A DNA stretch of 64,000 bases from an uncultured Porphyromonas sp. (GTDB taxonomy: Bacteria; Bacteroidota; Bacteroidia; Bacteroidales; Porphyromonadaceae), in the NCBI GenBank assembly GCA_934364985.1, contig CAKRMU010000006.1:62001-126000 (forward strand), read 5' to 3'. Both the position numbers and the translations under genes were made by a program. The notes under the pieces were generated by a model, which saw only the letters and a program-made list of their open reading frames with translations, did no database searches and was not told the origin of the DNA. Below are positions 9,483 to 17,205 of this stretch, piece by piece; positions within the stretch are counted from its first letter, which is position 1; each line of letters starts with the position of its first letter.

Positions 9483-9671
9483 ATATCATTGGTGCCAATG
9501 CCCTCTTTCTTAGGACAATTGGTGAAAAGGGAATTAGGTGTAAGTCCTAAACAATACCCGTTGCTGTTAGCTCCTATTTGGCTCAGCTATTCGTAAGTAA
9601 CCACTGAGAGTATACTACTTTTGGGAAGGTTTGTTAGAGCTGGAGTAAGTCAGAAGACCTGCCAATGGTAT
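9483..9671 (+). ncRNA. Cobalamin riboswitch
   Basis: A B12-sensing leader RNA. The P1 stem ATATCATTGG (9483-9492) pairs with CCAATGGTAT (9662-9671). Inside it are the conserved core GAATTAGGTGTAAGTCCTAA (about 9531-9550), the ACCCGTTGCTGT segment, and the B12 box AGTCAGAAGACCTGCC ending at about 9663. A hairpin GTGTGCG/CGTACAC at 9711-9731 followed by TCCTTTTTC is a plausible expression platform acting by termination. High B12 should switch the downstream genes off. The predicted leader before the first ATG (9857) is about 380 nt. Confidence 0.94.
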
Positions 9672-9710
9672 CCTTTAATCGCTTCCGAGGTAATGAGGCA
9701 TTAGAGGCCT

Positions 9711-9740
9711 GTGTGCGTATTTATCGTACACTCCTTTTTC
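9711..9740 (+). terminator. Possible riboswitch-controlled terminator
   Basis: A 7-bp stem (GTGTGCG 9711-9717 with CGTACAC 9725-9731, one G-U) followed by TCCTTTTTC. Its place 40 nt after the aptamer and before the first gene suggests a conditional terminator. The stem is modest, and a translational mechanism is not excluded. Confidence 0.5.
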
Positions 9741-9856
9741 GTTGTCCCCATGTCCATAAGCATGATGTGGTACCATGATTAATAGTCTTATATCGTAGAA
9801 GCATGTGGCTGAGTATTGAAGTATAAATACAACTATATGTATGAGGAATTAGGATT

Positions 9857-11884
9857 ATGAATACTAAGAAGATTCTACAGATCGTCACCCTGATAGGTCT
9901 TATATTGGTAGGTTGTCAGCGATATGATGATACTGAACTACGAAGAGAGATAGATCAGATCAAGTCCGAACTGACAAAGATCAAAAGTAATCTCTCCAAT
10001 CTGCAAAAAGTAGTTAAAGCTTTAGAAGAGAAGAAAACCGTAGACGATATCAAAGAGGTTGAGGGAGGATACGAGATTATTTTTAGCGGTGGCTCTAAGG
10101 TAACCATTAAAAATGGTTTGGATGCACCCACAATCGGGATACAAGAAGATGAGGGTGTCTACTATTGGACTCTTGGGGGAAAGGACCAGTGGCTTAAAGA
10201 CAGTGAGGGGAATAGAATACGAGTCTCAGGTAAGGATGGTGCGTCAGGTCACTCCCCAGTTATGGGTGTCGATGATGAAGGGTATTGGACACTTGATGGC
10301 GAAAGGATCAAAGACAGCCAAGGCAATGATGTCAAAGCGGTAGGTAAGGATGGTGAGTCATTTTTCCAATCCGTCCGTAATGAGTCCAATGCTGTAGTAT
10401 TTGTTCTTGCGAATGGAGAAACCATTAGCATTCCTAAGACAGGTAGCGATATTTTCGCTTTTCCTCCATCTGAGGGCGAATACCATTACTATGTATTTAG
10501 GTTTAATGAGGGGAAAAACTTAAAGTTGACTGCCATAGACATCACAGCCATAGAGGAAATTAAGGTGCCTGATGGATGGAAGGTGGTCGTGAACAGTCAG
10601 AAGAAAACCGTCCGTATAACGGCTCCAAAACAGGAAGCTGGGAAGTCGTATAGCGGTGGTATCATTACCCTGATGGGTTTAGACAAGAATGGTGCAACAC
10701 ACCTTGCCTCTATTGAGGTAGTTGCATCCGTAGATTTCACCAATCCTGAAGGGACATTTGTGGTTTGCGAAGGCAATATGACGACAGTCAATGGTACCAT
10801 AGTGTACTATGACAAGGCTAAGACTGAGTACTTAGATATCTTTGAGCATGCTAATAACGGTCTTGAGATAGGCAATGTGGTGCAGGATATGTATATGGCT
10901 AATGGCAAGATATACCTCATTACCCAGAATGGAGATCGTATGAATGGTGCCGGACGTTTTGTGGTTTGCGACGCAAGGACTATGAAGATGGAGTATGCCG
11001 ATGCTCTTGAGTTCAAATCACCTAAAGGCGAAGGTACATGGCCTCAACATATAGTTGTCTGTAATGATACACTCATATATGTGCAATGGTCAGATAGTAA
11101 AATGGAGGAGACGTCTGGTATCATCAAGGTCGTTTATAAAGACAAGGAAGTCAAGATTAGAGATACGGTCAAGGGGACATTTGGAGCCTTTACTACCGAG
11201 GGAGCAATTAAGACTCGTCTTTTGTATTCAAAGGGGAAAGTGTACGCAGCTTGTGGACATGGTATGGTGATCATAGACCCTGAGACCAATTCCGTTGTCA
11301 AGCATCTTGAGTATAAAGGACGTCAGGCAAAAGGTATCGCCAAGGGTGCTAATGGCAATATCTTTGTACCCTTTGCAGGAACCTTTGAGGGGAATCAGCA
11401 GTGGAATCCAAACTTCACCTCATCCCCAATCATTGTGGAGATGGATCACGAGGGGAATGTGATACAAGAGCATCAGATACCCAATACTATTGTATTCCCA
11501 GTGGCTACTTGGTCTCCTGCTATCGGTATCTGTGCTGCCTTTAAGGAGCCTTATCTCTACTTTGTAGATACAGCTGACTTTAATGTTGCTACGGGTTCTC
11601 GGTACAATTACGAAACAAAAACGCTGGATCTACATTATGTTCCAAAGGTTGAGGGTACATATGGACCTTCTAACATCTATGGTATTATGGGCGTTCATCC
11701 TACTACAGGTGAGCTTTGGGTAGGTAGGACAGCAGGCTATGTTGATTCCGATATTTTCGTGTATAATGTTACGGTTACTCCACTTAAGGAAATAAAGAAA
11801 TACCACTATCCTACACAGCGAGGTGCAAGTACCGCGGGCATTGACTTTGCTTATCGTTTCACCCCAGAGTTTGTTAACAAGTAA
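9857..11884 (+). CDS. BtuG-like surface propeller lipoprotein with PL29-N-like head
   Basis: 675 residues. The signal peptide ends in the lipobox LVGC (Cys20), so this is a lipoprotein. A coiled coil follows (about 25-62), then an N-terminal module of the kind called PL29-N/DUF4988 in Bacteroidales. It has two internal repeats of the form YYWTLGG...DSEGN...GKDG (about 90-165). An Ig-like stretch spans about 195-290. The C-terminal 370 residues look like a seven-bladed beta-propeller of the DUF5074/YncE type, the fold of the B12-capturing surface protein BtuG of Bacteroides. It is the first gene after the cobalamin riboswitch, so cobalamin or corrinoid capture is the likely role. The head module is not part of classical BtuG. 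Ligand binding is inferred from context. Confidence 0.75.
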   Translation: MNTKKILQIVTLIGLILVGCQRYDDTELRREIDQIKSELTKIKSNLSNLQKVVKALEEKKTVDDIKEVEGGYEIIFSGGSKVTIKNGLDAPTIGIQEDEGVYYWTLGGKDQWLKDSEGNRIRVSGKDGASGHSPVMGVDDEGYWTLDGERIKDSQGNDVKAVGKDGESFFQSVRNESNAVVFVLANGETISIPKTGSDIFAFPPSEGEYHYYVFRFNEGKNLKLTAIDITAIEEIKVPDGWKVVVNSQKKTVRITAPKQEAGKSYSGGIITLMGLDKNGATHLASIEVVASVDFTNPEGTFVVCEGNMTTVNGTIVYYDKAKTEYLDIFEHANNGLEIGNVVQDMYMANGKIYLITQNGDRMNGAGRFVVCDARTMKMEYADALEFKSPKGEGTWPQHIVVCNDTLIYVQWSDSKMEETSGIIKVVYKDKEVKIRDTVKGTFGAFTTEGAIKTRLLYSKGKVYAACGHGMVIIDPETNSVVKHLEYKGRQAKGIAKGANGNIFVPFAGTFEGNQQWNPNFTSSPIIVEMDHEGNVIQEHQIPNTIVFPVATWSPAIGICAAFKEPYLYFVDTADFNVATGSRYNYETKTLDLHYVPKVEGTYGPSNIYGIMGVHPTTGELWVGRTAGYVDSDIFVYNVTVTPLKEIKKYHYPTQRGASTAGIDFAYRFTPEFVNK

Positions 11885-12059
11885 TCGGCTTCTATCCGAT
11901 GCTTCTATTGTACCAGAGTGAAATGGTGAGTCGCAATAAGTTCACATTGAATAGATGTTAATAGTAATTATTATACACATCTTTATATTGACTTATTATA
12001 AACTATAGATATTCAAAGTGTAGTAATCGCAGGTAGAAAAAACCATAACACATTTCGGT
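11885..12059. other. Gap between the first propeller gene and the TonB receptor
   Basis: AT-rich, with no gene and no T-tailed hairpin, so transcription may read through from the riboswitch-controlled gene into the receptor gene. A weak inverted repeat (ATCGG / CCGAT) follows the stop. Confidence 0.45.
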
Positions 12060-12128
12060 GAATATTAGGTATTCATCTAAAAGAATACCTGTTATCTGCC
12101 AAAACGTATTACGGATATACGATTTTGT
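12060..12128. repeat. 23-nt tandem array B, three units
   Basis: Units begin at 12060, 12083 and 12106. Cores are GAATATTAGGTATTC, GAATACCTGTTATCT and GTATTACGGATATAC. It lies 54 bp before the preferred start codon of the TonB receptor, and the longer frame opening at 12125 would run through it, which argues for the later start. Confidence 0.8.
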
Positions 12129-12181
12129 TGCTTTTCTATATCGTATCAATTGACTTTTGGACTTTAGTCTTAATTAATTCT

Positions 12182-14197
12182 ATGTCACATCGCATAATTA
12201 TACGCCATTGTTTATTGTTTTTGCTTGCACTAAGTGGGTGTAGAGTGGCGTACGCACAATTAGATAGTGTATATATGTTGCCAGATGTAATGGTGACAGC
12301 CCAGCAGCATAGAGAGGTAATACCTGGGATTAAACTTGAGGGTAAGCAATTGCAACAATTGAGTAGTATTTCTATTGCGGATGCCGTGAGATACTTTTCT
12401 GGAATCCAGATAAAGGACTATGGCGGATTGGGGGGGCTCAAGACCGTGGATGTCCGCGGTATGGGAACTAATCATTTGGGAGTCTTCTATAATGGTATTA
12501 AGCTCGGAAATGCACAGAATGGACAGATAGACCTCGGAAAGTTTTCATTGGACAATGTGGAGACTGTCAGCCTATATAATGGTCAGAAAAGCGACCTTTT
12601 TCAGCCAGCACAGCATTTCGCATCTGCTACAGCGATATATATCCAGACGCGATATCCATCTTTTAAGGAGGGTAAATCCACTAATGTGAGGGCTAATGTC
12701 CGTTTCGGTTCGTTCGCAACAGTCATTCCATCTATCTTAGTGGAGCAAAAACTACCTAATAATTTCGCCCTTAGTGGCAATGTGGAATTTATCTCGTCAA
12801 GTGGAAAGTACCCCTTTAGATATAAACGAATATTTCAAGACGGCACTATTGCATACGACACTATTGCAATTCGTGAAAATGGAGATATCACTGCCCTAAG
12901 AGCTGAATTAGCTATATTTCAGACGTACAAAGGGGGTAAGGGTAAGTGGGATATGCAAGGCTATTACTATCACTCTAAGCGAGGACTTCCTGGACCTATT
13001 GTGCGAAATGTCTTCCAGCATGGGCAACGATTGGAGGATCAGAATTTCTTTTTTCAAGGCAAGATATCCCAGAGCGTCAATGACTGGTATAGCTTTCAGG
13101 TCCAAGCTAAGTACGCCAATGACTATACCCGATATTTGGATGAGGAATGGACCAGTCCACTGTACGTAGATAATAAGTATGAGCAACACGAGATATACGC
13201 TACCATAGCTCATGAGTTTAAGGCAACTAAATGGCTGAGATTCGGGTTGTCAACCGATGCTCGATACAATATTTTGAATGCCAATCTCGTCAATTTCTCA
13301 TACCCTAAACGTCTTACTTTGATGGGCGTAGTATCAGGTGAAGCTGACTTTAGATGGATAACCTTTCAGGCCGCTTTGCTGGGGACACTCGTGCGAGAGG
13401 AAGTAGAGCGTAATGTGGCAGCCTCACCTAAGGATGTGCTTTCTCCCTCATTCTTTGTGTCGGTAAAGCCATTTCGAGAGGCCGATTTATCTATACACGC
13501 ATTCTATAAAGATATATTTAGGATGCCAACATTTAATGACTTATACTACACTTTTATAGGTAATACGGTCCTCAGTCCTGAGTATGCAGAGCAGTACGAT
13601 TTAGGTATTAACTACCGACTGAGACCCTATTATTCACCCTTGAAATATCTTGACGTAAGGGTAGAGACTTACTATAATAAGATTAGGGATAAGATAGTAG
13701 CAGTGCCGGCTGGTAATATGTTTCGCTGGACGATGCTTAACCTTGGGCAGGTACAGATAATTGGTACAGAAGCCAACGTTAATTTAGCTCTTGAGCCAAT
13801 AAAAGACCTACTCACTACCATTCGACTTAGCTATACGTATGAAAAGGCTTTGGATGTCACCAATCCTAAAGCCAAAAATTATCGCCACCAAATTGTGTAT
13901 ATCCCTGAGCACAGCGGTTCACTTATAGCAGGAGCTGAGTATAAATCGTGGGGGCTCAATTATAGCTTTATCTATACCGGTAAGCGATACAACGCTAAGT
14001 ACAATGATAATAATAGTCGTATGCTACCTTGGTATACGAGCGATATTAGTCTTAGAAAGGACTTTACGTTTTCACAAAATAACCATATCCGATTGACTCT
14101 TGACGTCAATAACATATTTAATCAACACTACGATGTAGTGGTCAATTACCCCATGCCGGGGCGTAATTATAAGCTTACACTTACCTACAAATTATGA
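12182..14197 (+). CDS. btuB: BtuB-like TonB-dependent outer-membrane receptor
   Basis: About 671 residues from the ATG at 12182. A longer frame opens at 12125 but begins inside repeat array B and puts extra residues before the signal peptide (LLFLLALSGCRVAYAQ). A TonB-box-like segment (LPDVMVTAQQ) follows the signal peptide, then a plug domain (about 45-160, with the SIADAVRYFSGIQIKDYGG and DVRGMG motifs). A 22-stranded barrel follows, with alternating aromatic strands to the C-terminus (NNIFNQHYDVVVNYPMPGR near the end). The short N-terminus without a SusC-type carboxypeptidase-like domain, and the length, fit BtuB/cobalamin or siderophore receptors. The upstream cobalamin riboswitch and the overlapping BtuG-like gene make corrinoid the likely substrate. 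Confidence 0.85.
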   Translation: MSHRIIIRHCLLFLLALSGCRVAYAQLDSVYMLPDVMVTAQQHREVIPGIKLEGKQLQQLSSISIADAVRYFSGIQIKDYGGLGGLKTVDVRGMGTNHLGVFYNGIKLGNAQNGQIDLGKFSLDNVETVSLYNGQKSDLFQPAQHFASATAIYIQTRYPSFKEGKSTNVRANVRFGSFATVIPSILVEQKLPNNFALSGNVEFISSSGKYPFRYKRIFQDGTIAYDTIAIRENGDITALRAELAIFQTYKGGKGKWDMQGYYYHSKRGLPGPIVRNVFQHGQRLEDQNFFFQGKISQSVNDWYSFQVQAKYANDYTRYLDEEWTSPLYVDNKYEQHEIYATIAHEFKATKWLRFGLSTDARYNILNANLVNFSYPKRLTLMGVVSGEADFRWITFQAALLGTLVREEVERNVAASPKDVLSPSFFVSVKPFREADLSIHAFYKDIFRMPTFNDLYYTFIGNTVLSPEYAEQYDLGINYRLRPYYSPLKYLDVRVETYYNKIRDKIVAVPAGNMFRWTMLNLGQVQIIGTEANVNLALEPIKDLLTTIRLSYTYEKALDVTNPKAKNYRHQIVYIPEHSGSLIAGAEYKSWGLNYSFIYTGKRYNAKYNDNNSRMLPWYTSDISLRKDFTFSQNNHIRLTLDVNNIFNQHYDVVVNYPMPGRNYKLTLTYKL

Positions 14198-15345
14198 GAA
14201 AGAATGCCATAATTCTACTCGCAGTAGTTGCCCTCTTGCTACTCGCTGTTGGGTGTCGAGGGGAGTATGAAATCATCTATTCAAGCTCTGAGAGTACCAA
14301 TGTCGAAGAGGAAAACCTTGGTAAGCTTCGTGGCTTTTACCTTCTTAATGAGGGCAATATGGGCAGTAATAAGTCGACGCTTGATTACTTTGACTTTACT
14401 ACTGGTATCTATCATCGGAATATCTATGCAGAGACTAACCCAAAGATGGTTAAGGAGTTAGGGGATGTCGGGAATGATATAGGCATCTATGGTTCTAAGC
14501 TATATGCGGTGATCAATGTCTCCAATTTTATCGAGGTCATGGATGCCTCTACGGCTAAGCATATTGGCACTATTGAGATTCCCAATGTACGGTACATACG
14601 TTTTCAAAACGGCAAAGCGTATGCATCGGCGTATGTAGCTCCCGTAAAGTTTAATCAGAATGCTCGTGTGGGGATGGTCTGCGAAATTGACACTGCTACA
14701 CTGGAAGTTACTCGTAGATGTAATGTAGGATACCAACCAGAGGAATTGGTCATCGCGAACGGAAAATTGTATGTGGCAAATTCGGGGGGGTATATGTTCC
14801 CAAATTATGATACCACGATATCGGTTGTAGACCTTGAGACCTTTACCGTAGTCAATACCATTGAAGTCGCTATCAATCTCCACAGACTTCGCTTGACGCC
14901 ATACAACGAACTCGTTTGTACCAGTAGGGGAGATTACTATTATATTCCTTCACGGACGTTTTTTATTGACTTAGACACTGAGGCGGTGACAGATACCCTT
15001 GATCTCGCCGTAAGTAATCTTGATATCGTAGGGGATAAAGCCTATATCTACTCCGTGGAATGGAGCTATCTCACCAATTCCAATACCATTACCTATGGCA
15101 TCTTTGACGTCAAGACGCATGAAGTGGTGAGTCATAATTTTATCAAAGATGGCACACACGAGGATATTACTATACCTTATGGCGTTAAGGTTAATCCTAT
15201 CAACGGAGATATCTATGTAACAGATGCCATTGATTATGTTACACCAGGCACCCTACGCTGTTATAGCAAGTTTGGTAAACTTAAATGGAAAGTTGACACT
15301 GGGGATATCCCTGGTCACTTCGCATTCCTTTACGAAAAAGAGTGA
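14194..15345 (+). CDS. btuG: BtuG-like surface beta-propeller lipoprotein
   Basis: 383 residues. The start overlaps the receptor stop by 4 bp (ATGA), implying translational coupling. The lipobox AVGC places Cys21 as the lipid anchor. The mature protein is one beta-propeller of the DUF5074/YncE kind, with repeated blades such as GIYGSKLYAVINVSN, ELVIANGKLYVANSGG, and NPINGDIYVTDAID near the end. This is the size and fold of Bacteroides BtuG, which sits as a lid on BtuB at the cell surface and grabs B12 with very high affinity. Tight coupling to the BtuB-like receptor supports the same complex here. The assignment is by family pattern and context; B12 binding has not been shown for this protein. 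Confidence 0.8.
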   Translation: MRKNAIILLAVVALLLLAVGCRGEYEIIYSSSESTNVEEENLGKLRGFYLLNEGNMGSNKSTLDYFDFTTGIYHRNIYAETNPKMVKELGDVGNDIGIYGSKLYAVINVSNFIEVMDASTAKHIGTIEIPNVRYIRFQNGKAYASAYVAPVKFNQNARVGMVCEIDTATLEVTRRCNVGYQPEELVIANGKLYVANSGGYMFPNYDTTISVVDLETFTVVNTIEVAINLHRLRLTPYNELVCTSRGDYYYIPSRTFFIDLDTEAVTDTLDLAVSNLDIVGDKAYIYSVEWSYLTNSNTITYGIFDVKTHEVVSHNFIKDGTHEDITIPYGVKVNPINGDIYVTDAIDYVTPGTLRCYSKFGKLKWKVDTGDIPGHFAFLYEKE

Positions 15346-15393
15346 CGAATATTATAAGTATAAGAAAAACATAATATATAAATCATTCGAAGT

Positions 15394-15485
15394 GGATATT
15401 TGAAATAAACAAAAGAAGATATCTGTGGTTCGCTACTGCATATTACGGATATTCAGAAGGACTAAATCGGGTATCCATTTTAGAA
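15394..15485. repeat. 23-nt tandem array C, four units
   Basis: Units begin at 15394, 15417, 15440 and 15463. The left flank AAGTGGATAT and the right end TATCCATTTT form an approximate terminal inverted repeat. The array ends 22 bp before the start codon of the PKD lipoprotein, so it fills most of the 162-bp gap after btuG. Confidence 0.82.
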
Positions 15486-15507
15486 CCAGTAAATAATATT
15501 TAAAGCA

Positions 15508-17202
15508 ATGAAGAGAATTAAGTATGTCGTAAGTTTTCTCTTGTTGATGGTTTTAGTATTACCTAGCTGTCGCAAGATTGAAAAAGTACTTCCTCCTATC
15601 GTGAGATTGGAACAAGCCAGTTTCAAGACAAAACCTGAACGGCTTGTCAAAATTACTCCTACATTAGAGAATGTTGAGGAGGACGCTGTATTCGCTTGGA
15701 GCGAAGAGGGTAAGATAATCGGCACTGAGCCTACACTGGTATTTAGCTCTAATGAGTTGGGAACCCATCACCTCACACTTACGGTTACCACACCTTTTGG
15801 TACCTCTAAAGCGAATGCTAAGGTTGATGTTGTAGATTTGCAACTCCCTATTATTGCAATTGAGGGAGGTGGTGAACCGATTGTAGAAGTAGGCGAAAAG
15901 TATACCCTCACTCCTGTTATTGAGAATAAGGAGAAGCTGAAAGTGACGTGGACGAAAGATAATAAGGTAGTTTCTGAGGATATGAATTATGTCTTTACCG
16001 AGACCAAACCTGGCATCTACTTCGTGACGCTCAATGCATCAAATGAAGATGGTGAGGACGAGTATCTCGTTAGGCTAACGGTAGTCAATGAAATCCCCGT
16101 AGAGGTCAACTTTGATAGCGACATTCGTGCAACGACAGTAGGGCGTACGATCCGCATACCTGCTAATGTACCATCTACTAAGAGTATGACTTTTGAGTGG
16201 TACGTTGGTGGTAAAAAGATTGAGGGGCAAGAGGGTCACATTCTGACCTATGAGGCAAATACTCTCGGTACTTATGAGGTTAAAGTAGTTGCTAAAAAAG
16301 GTGATAAGAGGGGAGAGAAGACACTAACTCTTCAAGTGGTGGAGCCTAATAAGTATTATCGCCCTTATGTAGAGGGTGTTAATTCGAAGGATAAAGTTAA
16401 AGTCTTTGAATTCTTGCCAGCTCCTGGGCAATTCGTAAATGAACGATATGTTGTTAACACCATGGAAGAGGCTTGTGCCTATGCCGAAGAACGCTTAAAG
16501 CAACATGCCTACATATCTCTTGGCGGTTTTGGCGGTTACATCATTGTTGGTTTTGATCACAGTGTTAAGAATACAGGTGATTATGACTTTGCAATTGAGG
16601 GCAATTCTTTTAAAGGCAGTTCTGAGCCGGGCATCGTGTGGGTGATGCAGGATGAGAATGGCGATGGACTCCCAAATGATACGTGGTACGAATTGAAGGG
16701 TAGCGAAACGGGCAAGCCAGAAACCATACAAGACTATGAGATAACCTACTACCGCCCATTAGCAAAAAAGGCTAATACGATGTGGACAGATAGTAGAGGC
16801 AATAGAGGCGAGGTAGATTGGCTTGGATTTCATCAGCAAGATTTCTATTATCCTAATTGGATCAAGAATGATACTTATATGCTAAGAGGTACTTGCTTAG
16901 CGAGCCAAACTTTTGATCAAAGTGGGCAAGGTACGTATTGGGTTAATCCTGAATTTGACTGGGGATATGCCGATAACTTTAGCCCTATTGATCGGCTTAC
17001 AGATGACATTAATTACAATGCCCAACCAAATGCTAATCACTTTAAGATCAGCTATGCTATTGATCATAATATGCAGCCAATACAGCTCGATTATATTGAC
17101 TTTGTCAAGGTACAGACTGGACTTAATACAAAGGCTGGTTGGTTAGGTGAGAACTCCACTGAGGTTTTCAAGTTCATCGATATTTACAAAGAGAAGAAAT
17201 AA
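15508..17202 (+). CDS. PKD-repeat surface lipoprotein of the B12 locus
   Basis: 564 residues. The lipobox VLPSC gives Cys21. Three Ig/PKD-like repeats fill about residues 30-285, with TFGTSKANAKVDVVD and NEDGEDEYLVRLTVVNE as typical PKD strand ends. A C-terminal domain (about 290-560) contains GGFGGYIIVGFDHSV, the acidic loop DENGDGLPNDTWYELKGS, and an aromatic-rich tail. This resembles the cell-surface proteins that accompany BtuB/BtuG in Bacteroidales B12 loci, including the B12-binding BtuH family, but I cannot confirm BtuH by eye. The Asp/Asn-rich loop could bind calcium. It is 3 bp from the next gene. Surface attachment and a role in corrinoid handling are inferred from neighbours. Confidence 0.7.
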   Translation: MKRIKYVVSFLLLMVLVLPSCRKIEKVLPPIVRLEQASFKTKPERLVKITPTLENVEEDAVFAWSEEGKIIGTEPTLVFSSNELGTHHLTLTVTTPFGTSKANAKVDVVDLQLPIIAIEGGGEPIVEVGEKYTLTPVIENKEKLKVTWTKDNKVVSEDMNYVFTETKPGIYFVTLNASNEDGEDEYLVRLTVVNEIPVEVNFDSDIRATTVGRTIRIPANVPSTKSMTFEWYVGGKKIEGQEGHILTYEANTLGTYEVKVVAKKGDKRGEKTLTLQVVEPNKYYRPYVEGVNSKDKVKVFEFLPAPGQFVNERYVVNTMEEACAYAEERLKQHAYISLGGFGGYIIVGFDHSVKNTGDYDFAIEGNSFKGSSEPGIVWVMQDENGDGLPNDTWYELKGSETGKPETIQDYEITYYRPLAKKANTMWTDSRGNRGEVDWLGFHQQDFYYPNWIKNDTYMLRGTCLASQTFDQSGQGTYWVNPEFDWGYADNFSPIDRLTDDINYNAQPNANHFKISYAIDHNMQPIQLDYIDFVKVQTGLNTKAGWLGENSTEVFKFIDIYKEKK

Positions 17203-17205
17203 GAT

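Noticed and set aside
12125-12181. N-terminal extension of the TonB receptor
   Set aside because: The extension starts in the last repeat unit and would put 19 residues before a complete signal peptide; the ATG at 12182 is better.
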